From NCBI GenBank assembly GCA_002293585.1, contig DBDM01000007.1, positions 1 through 7,317 on the forward strand: a stretch of 7,317 bases of DNA, written 5' to 3'. This DNA comes from Bacteroidales bacterium UBA932. GTDB lineage: Bacteria > Bacteroidota > Bacteroidia > Bacteroidales > UBA932. Below the pieces are notes generated by a model. The model saw only the letters and a program-made list of their open reading frames with translations, was not told the origin of the DNA and ran no database searches. The first letter of the stretch is position 1, and each line of letters begins with the position of its first letter. Both the position numbers and the translations under genes were made by a program. Below are positions 1 through 6,307 of this stretch, one piece after another.

Positions 1-2085
1 TCATTAAATTCCAACATGGCCGACTTGCAGGCAATTACTGGATTAGCCGGTGAAGGTTTGCAGAAAATTGAACAAGCTGCCCGGCAGGCTTCCATGACCT
101 TTGGAACATCAGCCACGGCAAACGTTGAATCCTATAAACTATTACTTTCACAGCTTTCGCCGGAATTGGGTAAAAATACTGTCGCCCTGAAAGCGATGGG
201 CGACAACGTTAACATCCTCTCTAAAACGATGGGTGGTAATACTGTGGCCGCCACTAACGTGCTGACGACGGCGCTCAATCAGTACGGCATCAGCATGGAT
301 GACCCGATAGCTGCCAGCAAGGTGATGGCTGAGTACATGAATATCATGGCCGCTGCCGCCCGTGAGGGATCGGCGGAATTACCGCAAATACAACAAGCCT
401 TATCTCAGGCCGGGATGATGGCCAAGACAGTGGGTGTGTCATTCAGTGAAACAAATGCAGCCATACAGGTGTTGGATAAGGCTGGTAAGAAAGGGGCTGA
501 AGGGGGTGTGGCGCTACGTAATGTAATGAGTTCCTTAGCTAAAGGTCGTTTCTTGCCCAAGGATGTCCGGGAAGAATTAGCCGCCGCCGGGGTAAATATT
601 AACAAGCTAACCAATCAGGCTTTGCCGTTGGCTGATCGCCTGCGTGCTATTGGCCCGATCTTTAATGATACGGCGCTCATGAGCAAGTTATTTGGCCGGG
701 AAAATGTGGCATCTGCCATTGCCCTCGCCGGTAATATAGACGAATTGCAGCAGCTTAATAGCGTAATCCAAGGCACTAATACGGCTGTTGATCAGGCGGC
801 CGTAATTATGGATAGCTACGCCGAACGAATTAACCGGCAAAAGGCGTGGTTTGATAATCTGAAAACAAGTATTTTTCAAGCTACACAGCCTGTAATGCCG
901 TTTGTAACGGCTGTTACCGCCGCTGCCGGCGGCGTGGCGCAGGCAGGGTTTGCTATCAATGGTTTTAATGCAGTATCACAATTGTTTGTTGGTTTAAAGG
1001 TGAGAAGCACCATAGCCACTATCTTTGAATCCGCCGCTATCCAAAACAACACCATAGCTACGACCGGAAACACTACAGCTAAAGGGTTGGGTGCACTGGC
1101 TTCGAAAGCCTATGGCGTAGGCATGGGCATTGTTACAATTACTACCACAATCGCTACAACAGCCGTTAAAGCATTATCTAAAGCTATTTATTCAATACCG
1201 TTAATAGGTTGGGTATTGGCTATTATTGCAGCTATAATCATGTTAGTTGATTGGCTGACAAAATTATTCAAATATCTATGGGATAATAGTCGGACATTTC
1301 GAGGCATATTGTATGGCATCTGGGCAGCTATAAAGGCAGTAATATATAACATAGGACTAATATTCCAGCGGCTGTGGACTGGCGTTATAAAGCCAGTATT
1401 TATGTTCATTGTCAATATTGCTGTTAGCGTATGGAAATTCATTGTGAATGCCTTCTACAAAGTGCTCGATACAATTGTTTCGGTATTTAAGACGGTATGG
1501 ATTGCCATCGTGGGTGCGTGGGAAAGCGTAAAGGAGTTTTTTACCAACATGTGGAACTGGATTAGCGGCATATTTTCAGCCATTGGCGGATTTTTATACC
1601 AGTGGCTTATTAAGCCATTTGTGGCCGCTTTCTCGAAAATTTGGGACTTTGTCGTAGGGATATTCAATAAGATAAAACAAAAGATTATACAGCTATTTCA
1701 ACCTATTATTGACCTTATAAAATGGATATTTGGCATTGGTGACGGTGAAACCAAAAACGTCATCGAAGAAGCAAAAAAAGGCTATCAACAGGGCGCTGCA
1801 GAAGTCGATGAAAAGAAAAAGCAAAAAGAGGAGCAACCGGATGATAACACGGATCCGGTATTACCGAAAGGTGCTGCACCGGTGCCTACTTTTAATGATA
1901 CTACCGGCACTATTCCTATAGGTGACGGTACAAAGAGTTCAAAAAGCATCACCCTGAATATTAATAAGCTGGTTGAAACCATACAAATAAGTGTTACGAA
2001 CCTTAAAGAGGGTAAAGAGCAATTAAGACAGGCTGTAGCGGAAGTACTGCTAACAGCCGCCAACGATATAAACCTTGCACAATAA
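1..2085 (+). CDS. Phage tail tape-measure protein (TP901-type core), 5' partial
   Basis: This protein spans the tail tube lumen during assembly, sets tail length and is ejected with the DNA at infection. The frame is open from base 1 without a stop, and the residues before the first ATG (base 16) continue the conserved core, so that ATG is internal and the true start lies upstream. Counting codons from base 1, codons 1 to about 300 resemble the TP901 tape-measure core: AITGL near the start, G-rich GKKGAEGG followed by ALRNVMSSL at about 162-178, FGREN at about 231, and a Pro after the long helices near 298. A strongly hydrophobic stretch at about 398-419 (IPLIGWVLAIIAAIIML) could be membrane-inserting. 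It is followed by helical Trp/Phe-rich sequence to about 580, a Lys/Glu/Gln-rich linker at about 587-625, and an amphipathic C-terminal helix that may contact the junction or baseplate proteins. At least 694 residues are present, so full length and tail length cannot be inferred. Identification is firm. Confidence 0.93.
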   Translation, partial: SLNSNMADLQAITGLAGEGLQKIEQAARQASMTFGTSATANVESYKLLLSQLSPELGKNTVALKAMGDNVNILSKTMGGNTVAATNVLTTALNQYGISMDDPIAASKVMAEYMNIMAAAAREGSAELPQIQQALSQAGMMAKTVGVSFSETNAAIQVLDKAGKKGAEGGVALRNVMSSLAKGRFLPKDVREELAAAGVNINKLTNQALPLADRLRAIGPIFNDTALMSKLFGRENVASAIALAGNIDELQQLNSVIQGTNTAVDQAAVIMDSYAERINRQKAWFDNLKTSIFQATQPVMPFVTAVTAAAGGVAQAGFAINGFNAVSQLFVGLKVRSTIATIFESAAIQNNTIATTGNTTAKGLGALASKAYGVGMGIVTITTTIATTAVKALSKAIYSIPLIGWVLAIIAAIIMLVDWLTKLFKYLWDNSRTFRGILYGIWAAIKAVIYNIGLIFQRLWTGVIKPVFMFIVNIAVSVWKFIVNAFYKVLDTIVSVFKTVWIAIVGAWESVKEFFTNMWNWISGIFSAIGGFLYQWLIKPFVAAFSKIWDFVVGIFNKIKQKIIQLFQPIIDLIKWIFGIGDGETKNVIEEAKKGYQQGAAEVDEKKKQKEEQPDDNTDPVLPKGAAPVPTFNDTTGTIPIGDGTKSSKSITLNINKLVETIQISVTNLKEGKEQLRQAVAEVLLTAANDINLAQ

Positions 2086-2086
2086 T

Positions 2087-2689
2087 ATGATACTACGTGT
2101 TAGCATACCGAATCCTGAATATGTCGCAAAAGGCGTATTGGCTTCCGTTATCCGCGGTGTAGGGCTTTCATTTTATAAAAAGCCACTTGAGGTATCAGTA
2201 GAAAACTTTGATCAGAATTTTGAATATTTAAGCGATTGGGTGGGTCGGCCAACACTTACGTCTTTATCCATGAAAGTAGGTGGTGACCAGGAAATAATCC
2301 TGACGGAATGTATACTGACCGTTACACAAGAACGCAATATAGTGACCACCGCCCTGCAGGGCCGTAGCGGTACGATAAAGGAATATATTTCAGATGGCGA
2401 CTATGAAATTGAAGTAATGGCAGCCCTGCAACCTGCACTGGAAGGTGAATCATTTGTGCCGCCGGATCGTTACCCGCTGGATGAACTTACAGCGTTTATC
2501 AAACTGTTGCAGGGTCAAGACAGTGTGGATGTGCAAAGTGATTTTTTAGATATGTTCGGTATCAGTTCAGCCGTGGTAAAATCATATAAGATGGATCAGC
2601 AAACACATAGCAACAGGCAGACCTTTTCCATTACTCTGCTATCTGATAGTCCCTATGAAATAAAGATAAAAGAAGATGTTAAGGCTTAG
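2087..2689 (+). CDS. Tail/baseplate junction protein, DUF6046-like
   Basis: A 200-residue soluble protein directly after the tape measure and before the hub, the position held in phage Mu by gp43. I chose the ATG at 2087, 1 bp after the upstream stop. A TTG at 2075 would add four residues and overlap the tape measure by 11 bp, but neither start has a Shine-Dalgarno sequence and the ATG fits the operon's spacing. The protein shows no membrane segment or signal peptide. It appears beta-rich in its N-terminal half, with the notable stretch GTIKEYISDGDYEIEV at residues 95-110, then YPLDEL and an FGI-containing helical part, ending in a beta-like SITLLSDSPYEI segment. From memory this pattern resembles DUF6046 proteins of Bacteroidota phages, but I could not test that. 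A role at the tube/baseplate junction is inferred from position only. It is far shorter than Mu gp43 and shows no sequence sign of being the same family. Confidence 0.8.
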   Translation: MILRVSIPNPEYVAKGVLASVIRGVGLSFYKKPLEVSVENFDQNFEYLSDWVGRPTLTSLSMKVGGDQEIILTECILTVTQERNIVTTALQGRSGTIKEYISDGDYEIEVMAALQPALEGESFVPPDRYPLDELTAFIKLLQGQDSVDVQSDFLDMFGISSAVVKSYKMDQQTHSNRQTFSITLLSDSPYEIKIKEDVKA

Positions 2690-3653
2690 CAGTAAAATAA
2701 CCATTGAAGGCAGCAATACATGGGAGTTCACCGCCATATCTTCCTGCAGTATTGTAGAAGATACGGAAAACTTAACCGATACCTGTACCATAGCCCTTCC
2801 CAAAAAAATAAAATGGGCAGGCGCCGTAGGCGGAGGTGCTAACCCGCCAGTAAAACGGGGTGATAAAATCACCGTGCAGATGGGCTATAACGACACTTTA
2901 AAAACCCGCTTTGTGGGTTATGTACGCCGTGTAAGTATCGGAGTTCCAGTAAAACTGGAGTGTGAAGATGGCATGTTTATGTTAAAACTGGCTGAAGTAA
3001 AGAAAAAAGGTTACAAAAGTGTAACCCTTGATCAGTTGGTGGCCGATATACTGACCGGTACTGGGATTAAGCATACGCTCATTGATAAAAATATTGTACT
3101 CGGCCCGTACAGGATCACCCGTAATACAGTGGCAGAAGAACTGTCTGAGCTAAAGCGTGAATTTGGCCTGATGGCCTACTTCCGCACCGTCAGCGATGAA
3201 GCGATACTGTATGTTGGCTTTACCTATCCCTTTGATGGTCGGCGTACCGAACGCTTTGTGTTTTCAAAAAACATCGTGGCGGAAGAACTGGAGTACCGGC
3301 GAAAGGAAGACATAAAGATGAAGGTAAAGGCAACGTCCATTCAGGCTAAGAGCAGCCAGCGCATCACTGTGGAAGTGGGTGATAAGGACGGAGAACTGCG
3401 TACCGTATACCACTACAACCTGAAGCGTGATGAACTGAAGGTGTTTGCACAAAGCGAACTGGAACGTTTCAAATACACCGGCTATCAGGGTTCATTTACC
3501 GGCTTTGGCGAACCGATGGTAAACAAAACGGATATTGCTGATGTGACTGGATCGGATGGCAACCGGGGTAAATATTTAATCAAAAAGGTTGAAACGACTT
3601 TTGGTATGGATGGCTACCGGCAAAAAATTGAATTGGGAAAAATTTTAGGATAA
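2676..3653 (+). CDS. Baseplate hub protein, gpD/gp27-like (Mu gp44 type)
   Basis: Predicted central hub of the baseplate. In this family (P2 gpD, Mu gp44, T4 gp27) a trimer adapts the six-fold tail tube to the three-fold spike. At 325 residues it has the usual length. The N-terminal half has the hub signature of a beta-barrel: a charged RGDKITVQMGY strand at about 61-71 followed by FVGYVRRV at 79-86, then LECEDGMFML. LDQLVADILTGTGI at about 118-131 is the typical helix of the second domain. The C-terminus (about 225-325) is beta-rich and ends with the family-like pattern of a KYLIKKVETTFG strand and a closing hydrophobic strand. A Gly-rich loop (AGAVGGGANPP, about 48-58) is inserted between the first strands. 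The gene overlaps the upstream gene by 14 bp and its stop shares a base with the next start (TAATG), so coupled translation with the spike gene is likely. Confidence 0.82.
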   Translation: MLRLSSKITIEGSNTWEFTAISSCSIVEDTENLTDTCTIALPKKIKWAGAVGGGANPPVKRGDKITVQMGYNDTLKTRFVGYVRRVSIGVPVKLECEDGMFMLKLAEVKKKGYKSVTLDQLVADILTGTGIKHTLIDKNIVLGPYRITRNTVAEELSELKREFGLMAYFRTVSDEAILYVGFTYPFDGRRTERFVFSKNIVAEELEYRRKEDIKMKVKATSIQAKSSQRITVEVGDKDGELRTVYHYNLKRDELKVFAQSELERFKYTGYQGSFTGFGEPMVNKTDIADVTGSDGNRGKYLIKKVETTFGMDGYRQKIELGKILG

Positions 3654-4150
3654 TGGATGTTAGTATACGGCAATCAATTTTAGCGCTTTCACGTACAGGC
3701 AACGAATTATATGCCAAAATATGTGAAGTGATAAGCGTTGATACAGAGGCAAAAACTGTAGATGTAAAGCCTTTGGATGATACTGCTGAAATATATGATG
3801 TGCAGCTTCAGGCTGACACTTCCGGCGAAGGATTGGTAAGTTTTCCAATAGAAGGCAGTATGGTGCTGGTTGTATTTACAGGAAAGCATACTGCCGTTGT
3901 TTGCAATTTCAGTGAGGTAGGAACGTTCAGGTACAGCCAAAACGGACTGTATTTTGAATTGGATAGCCAAGAAAAGAAAGTAGCTATGGGTAATGATACC
4001 ACCAGCCTATTAAAGTTATTTTCCGACTTAAAAACGATCATTGAGAACCTAAAAGTAAATACACCAGCAGGGCCAAGCACAGGATTATTGCCCGATAGTA
4101 TGCAGGCACTGCAACAATTTAAAACAGATTTTGAAACACTATTTAAATAG
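3653..4150 (+). CDS. Baseplate spike protein, gpV/gp45-like OB-fold
   Basis: Predicted central spike that sits below the hub and punctures the outer membrane. The 165-residue protein begins with a short helix (about 2-20), then a five-strand pattern typical of the phage baseplate OB-fold at about 22-90: CEVISVDTEAKTVDVKPL, a VQLQADTSGEGLVSFP segment, then GSMVLVVFTGKHTAVVCNFSEV. The C-terminal part is unlike the long beta-helix of P2 gpV. It has a short strand region, a helix at about 118-135 (LLKLFSDLKTIIENLKV), a Pro/Gly-rich TPAGPSTG linker, and a final helix at about 149-165. No PAAR-like tip and no lysozyme domain are visible. The start is fixed by the TAATG junction, and an AGGA at 3647-3650 is the closest thing to a ribosome binding site in the window. 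The assignment rests on fold pattern plus position directly after the hub. Confidence 0.75.
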   Translation: MDVSIRQSILALSRTGNELYAKICEVISVDTEAKTVDVKPLDDTAEIYDVQLQADTSGEGLVSFPIEGSMVLVVFTGKHTAVVCNFSEVGTFRYSQNGLYFELDSQEKKVAMGNDTTSLLKLFSDLKTIIENLKVNTPAGPSTGLLPDSMQALQQFKTDFETLFK

Positions 4151-4157
4151 CATTTAA

Positions 4158-4397
4158 ATGGCACTTAATAAACCAACATTACAATCTGCTTTGGAAAACC
4201 TGTTTCAGTCTATGACGCAGGAAAATGACAGCGATGCCGGATTTAAAAAACTGGCCGAAGGAATGGCAAATGCCTTTGATGCGTTTGTTAAAAGCGGCAC
4301 GGTAACAGTAGCAACAGGCATCCCGGTGGCCACTTCCGGAAGCGCCACTTCACAAACAGGAGCAACGACAGGCACAGGTACAGGAACAATCAGTTAA
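4158..4397 (+). CDS. Small baseplate-operon protein with Gly/Thr-rich C-terminus, function unknown
   Basis: A 79-residue protein between the spike and the gp25-like gene. Residues 1-45 look helical and amphipathic (LQSALENLFQSM; FKKLAEGMANAFDAFVKSG). The rest, from about residue 46, is a low-complexity beta-like stretch of alternating Val/Thr/Ala/Gly ending in three GT dipeptides and IS. I recognise this layout, a helix then VxVxxGIPVxTxGxAxxQTG and a Gly/Thr tail, as common in small proteins of phage tail operons, but I know of no assigned function. Its conserved-looking place and TAATG coupling to the next gene argue that it is a real structural or assembly protein. It has no signal peptide or membrane helix. 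A spike-tip or spike-associated role is possible but unproven. Confidence 0.78.
   Translation: MALNKPTLQSALENLFQSMTQENDSDAGFKKLAEGMANAFDAFVKSGTVTVATGIPVATSGSATSQTGATTGTGTGTIS
4371..4388 (+). repeat. Three tandem GGNACA hexamers encoding Gly-Thr dipeptides
   Basis: GGCACA, GGTACA and GGAACA follow one another in frame and encode residues 72-77 (GTGTGT) of the 79-residue protein. The third base of each Gly codon differs, which suggests selection on the peptide or an old duplication rather than fresh slippage. The repeat is too short to be a strong phase-variation site, and hexamers would not shift the frame. Confidence 0.7.
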
Positions 4398-4684
4398 TGC
4401 AGGACATTTTAATAAATATTGAAAAAGAAGCGGATGAAATCACTGGTGGCGGTGACTTCATCGCCGGTGAAAGCGATGAACAGCAGGTTCAAATGATCCT
4501 TGTTTCATCGCCCGGTGACTGGAAGCTGCATCCTGAAATGGGTGCAGCGCTGAAACTTTCGCAAAATGGCACGGTTGACCGTAATACCCTGCGAAATGTC
4601 CGCGTACAACTCGCGGCTGATGGGTTTACCATCAATAAATTGGATGTAACAACAGATGGAATACAAATAGATGGCCAATATTAA
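4397..4684 (+). CDS. Baseplate wedge protein, gp25/gpW-like (Mu gp46 type)
   Basis: Predicted wedge component of the inner baseplate. gp25-family proteins contact the sheath and help nucleate its assembly and contraction. The 95-residue length fits the family. Residues 20-51 carry the pattern seen in divergent Bacteroidota versions: DFIAGESDEQQVQMILVSS, then GDWKLHPEMGAAL. The second half (60-95) has a helix followed by a strand pair (LRNVRVQLAADGF, then INKLDV). The classical EPR-type motif of T4 gp25 is not evident, so the call rests on this pattern and on the position upstream of the J-like gene. The start shares a base with the preceding stop (TAATG), and the gene's end overlaps the next gene by 14 bp. 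Confidence 0.72.
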   Translation: MQDILINIEKEADEITGGGDFIAGESDEQQVQMILVSSPGDWKLHPEMGAALKLSQNGTVDRNTLRNVRVQLAADGFTINKLDVTTDGIQIDGQY

Positions 4685-4910
4685 TACATATACCGTACAC
4701 GATGGGCAAACGCTCTTTGACGTAGCCATACATAAGTTTGGCGATCCTAATCAGGCTTTGCCTATTGCAATGCTTAATGGTTATGCGGAAGTAACAGACC
4801 TTCCGGCTGCTGGCGATGTATTGTTGCTTCCTGATGCACAGCCGATAGATTATGTAGTAACAGCCATCAATAACCGCAATATAGTACCAGCAACAGCTAA
4901 TCCACAATAA
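4671..4910 (+). CDS. LysM-like tail protein (gpX type)
   Basis: A 79-residue protein that is almost entirely one LysM-like module at residues 7-54: YTVHDGQTLFDVAIHKFGD, then helix two with AMLNGYAE, and the closing LPAAGDVLLLP strand. In P2-like phages a similar small protein, gpX, belongs to the tail and is thought to bind the baseplate or tube region. Peptidoglycan binding is the general LysM role, but here structural use in the baseplate is more likely because the protein has no signal peptide and lies between two wedge genes. The remaining 25 residues end in a polar tail. The ATG overlaps the previous gene by 14 bp, and the stop is followed after one base by the next ATG. Confidence 0.8.
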   Translation: MANINTYTVHDGQTLFDVAIHKFGDPNQALPIAMLNGYAEVTDLPAAGDVLLLPDAQPIDYVVTAINNRNIVPATANPQ

Positions 4911-4911
4911 A

Positions 4912-5745
4912 ATGGCACGCACAACGCAAGAAATACAACAGAAAATTATAGACGCTGTACAGGCAGACCCCGTGCTGTCGACACGTCTTACCAGTACCAG
5001 CAGTGCATCAATATGGCGACTTTGGAGCAATATTGTAGCCGCTGTGATCAGCACGGCGGAAAGTATCATGGAATCTTTTCAGGCCACTATTCAAACAATA
5101 GTAGACAATAACCGGATAGGTACCGGTGCGTGGTACGTTGAAATGGCTAAACAGTTTCAATGGAGCGATCAGGTGCAGTATTACTTGGTTGTAGACCCTG
5201 CAACCGGGAAAATTGGGTATAATATCATTAATGCTGATGACCGTATCATAACGCAGGCTTCATTCACGGAAGTGGTAGACGGTAACGGTGCCCGAACTGT
5301 ACTGATTAAGGTGGCCGCTGGCATGCCTGGCAACCTGCAGCCACTTAACGGCGAGCAATACGATGATTTTGAAAATTACATGCGGCAGATTAAGATCGCC
5401 GGGGTGCGCATGCAGATCGTCAACCTTGCCGCTGATATGCTGGAATTGGATTGTAATGTTTATTATGACCCGGCGTACAATAATGACCTGCTCGTTGATG
5501 CTATAAAAATAGCACTTGATCGGTATACGACAGGGGTTAAATATGGCGGCGTAATATACAAAAATGCTGTTATTGATGCTATCCAAAGCGTGCCTGGTGT
5601 AAGCGATGTGTACATTAACAGCCTTGTAGGCATACAGGGTGCTAATCGTACGGAAATTACAAGGGCTTACACAACTTATGCAGGATATTTTAACCTTAAA
5701 AAAACAGATAGATTTCCTAAAATAACACTCATAGCTGAACAATGA
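4912..5745 (+). CDS. Baseplate J/gp47-like wedge protein (divergent)
   Basis: Predicted main wedge protein (P2 gpJ, Mu gp47, T4 gp6 family), whose dimers form the ring that changes shape to trigger contraction. The 277-residue length is a little short for the family. The N-terminal domain is helical, with SIWRLWSNIVAAV at about 33-45 and WYVEMAKQFQW at 74-84, a pattern I associate with Bacteroidota baseplate proteins. The C-terminal half carries the more general J-like signature: LELDCNVYYDPAYNNDLLVDAIKIAL from about 177, a YGGVIYKNAVIDAI segment, and VPGVSDVYI at about 227-235, the strand after the conserved P-G-V. I recall relatives having been labelled nucleotidyltransferase in automatic annotation; I see no nucleotidyltransferase motif here. 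The stop overlaps the next start by 4 bp (ATGA). Confidence 0.8.
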   Translation: MARTTQEIQQKIIDAVQADPVLSTRLTSTSSASIWRLWSNIVAAVISTAESIMESFQATIQTIVDNNRIGTGAWYVEMAKQFQWSDQVQYYLVVDPATGKIGYNIINADDRIITQASFTEVVDGNGARTVLIKVAAGMPGNLQPLNGEQYDDFENYMRQIKIAGVRMQIVNLAADMLELDCNVYYDPAYNNDLLVDAIKIALDRYTTGVKYGGVIYKNAVIDAIQSVPGVSDVYINSLVGIQGANRTEITRAYTTYAGYFNLKKTDRFPKITLIAEQ

Positions 5746-6296
5746 TAAGCTTCGATGTACATAAACTCATCCGGCAACTGTTGCCCACCTTCCTGCGCAC
5801 GCCTATTCGCATAGCCTGGCTCGAAGCATTATTGGCACCGCTTACGGCGTTGTGGGCTACTTATGTTTTGTGGCGGAGCGAAAGGATGTATGAGGCGTAT
5901 ACGACATGTCAGACTATTAGCATGGAAGCTTACCTGAACCGGTTATTCGACCCGGAGCGGCAGCGCATACGCATCATAGATGTGTCGGCGACTGCGGAAC
6001 TGGTGTATGTCGAGCTCCGCGGCGAGGGCTACGGACTGTATATTGATGGCGACGAAGGCGCCATAGTACCGTTGAAAGAGGAGCAATTAGGCAACACGTT
6101 TGACGGCTTTATCGTGCTTATACCGGCCGAACTGGACGGAAAACAACGGCAAATTACCGGAGTGGTCGACACCATCCGGGCAGTGGGGATCGGTTACGAA
6201 ATACAATTATACTATGCCGATTGGTTGCTGACCACCGGGCGATGGGATGATGCCGGGCAATGGGAAGATGACGCACAATGGAATGATAATAATTAA
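5742..6296 (+). CDS. Baseplate wedge protein in the gpI/gp48 position
   Basis: A 184-residue protein directly after the J-like gene and before the tail fibre, the place of P2 gpI and Mu gp48, which link the wedge to the fibre. Residues about 5-65 form long helices (KLIRQLLPTFLRTPIRIAWL, then a Leu/Ala/Trp-rich helix). Hydrophobicity at about 22-45 is high, but charged residues flank and interrupt it, so this is probably a packed helix rather than a membrane anchor. Residues about 75-160 are beta-rich with a LYIDGDEGAIVPL turn. The C-terminus is a Trp-rich acidic tail made of three imperfect hexapeptides. Sequence similarity to classical gpI is not obvious by eye, so the role is assigned from gene order and helical N-terminus. 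Start and stop context (ATGA overlap, 11 bp to the fibre gene) support cotranslation. Confidence 0.75.
   Translation: MISFDVHKLIRQLLPTFLRTPIRIAWLEALLAPLTALWATYVLWRSERMYEAYTTCQTISMEAYLNRLFDPERQRIRIIDVSATAELVYVELRGEGYGLYIDGDEGAIVPLKEEQLGNTFDGFIVLIPAELDGKQRQITGVVDTIRAVGIGYEIQLYYADWLLTTGRWDDAGQWEDDAQWNDNN
6243..6293 (+). repeat. Trp-Asp hexapeptide repeats at the end of the gpI-like protein
   Basis: Three in-frame units begin with TGG at 6243, 6261 and 6279 and encode WDDAGQ, WEDDAQ and the shortened WNDNN (W168, W174, W180). The 18-base spacing is exact, while codons differ between units. Similar Trp/Asp tails occur in phage wedge and fibre-adaptor proteins. A docking role for the fibre encoded next is an inference. 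Confidence 0.75.
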
Positions 6297-6307
6297 ATAC
6301 ATATACA

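Noticed and set aside
1730..1921. A Lys/Arg-rich 63-codon open frame on the plus strand within the tape measure, resembling a small basic protein
   Set aside because: It is the shifted reading of the Lys/Glu/Gln-rich linker of the tape measure; A-rich codons in another frame give Lys and Arg. No independent evidence for translation.
3808..4164. A 118-codon open frame on the minus strand
   Set aside because: Antisense to the spike gene. It would require a lone reversed gene inside a tightly coupled operon, and shows no motif.
4632..5069. A 145-codon open frame on the minus strand with a hydrophobic start
   Set aside because: It lies wholly opposite three well-supported baseplate genes and its Cys/Ile/Tyr-rich composition is what the complement of those genes yields. 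No recognisable domain or start context.
5260..5742. A 160-codon open frame on the minus strand
   Set aside because: Antisense to the C-terminal two-thirds of the J-like gene, with a residue mix typical of a shadow frame and no domain.
4683..6306. An 11-base match (AATACATATAC) at 4683-4693 and 6296-6306 as a shared regulatory element
   Set aside because: One copy is inside the LysM-like coding sequence and the other is just before the fibre start, so the contexts differ. A short A/T-rich match is expected by chance in this composition.
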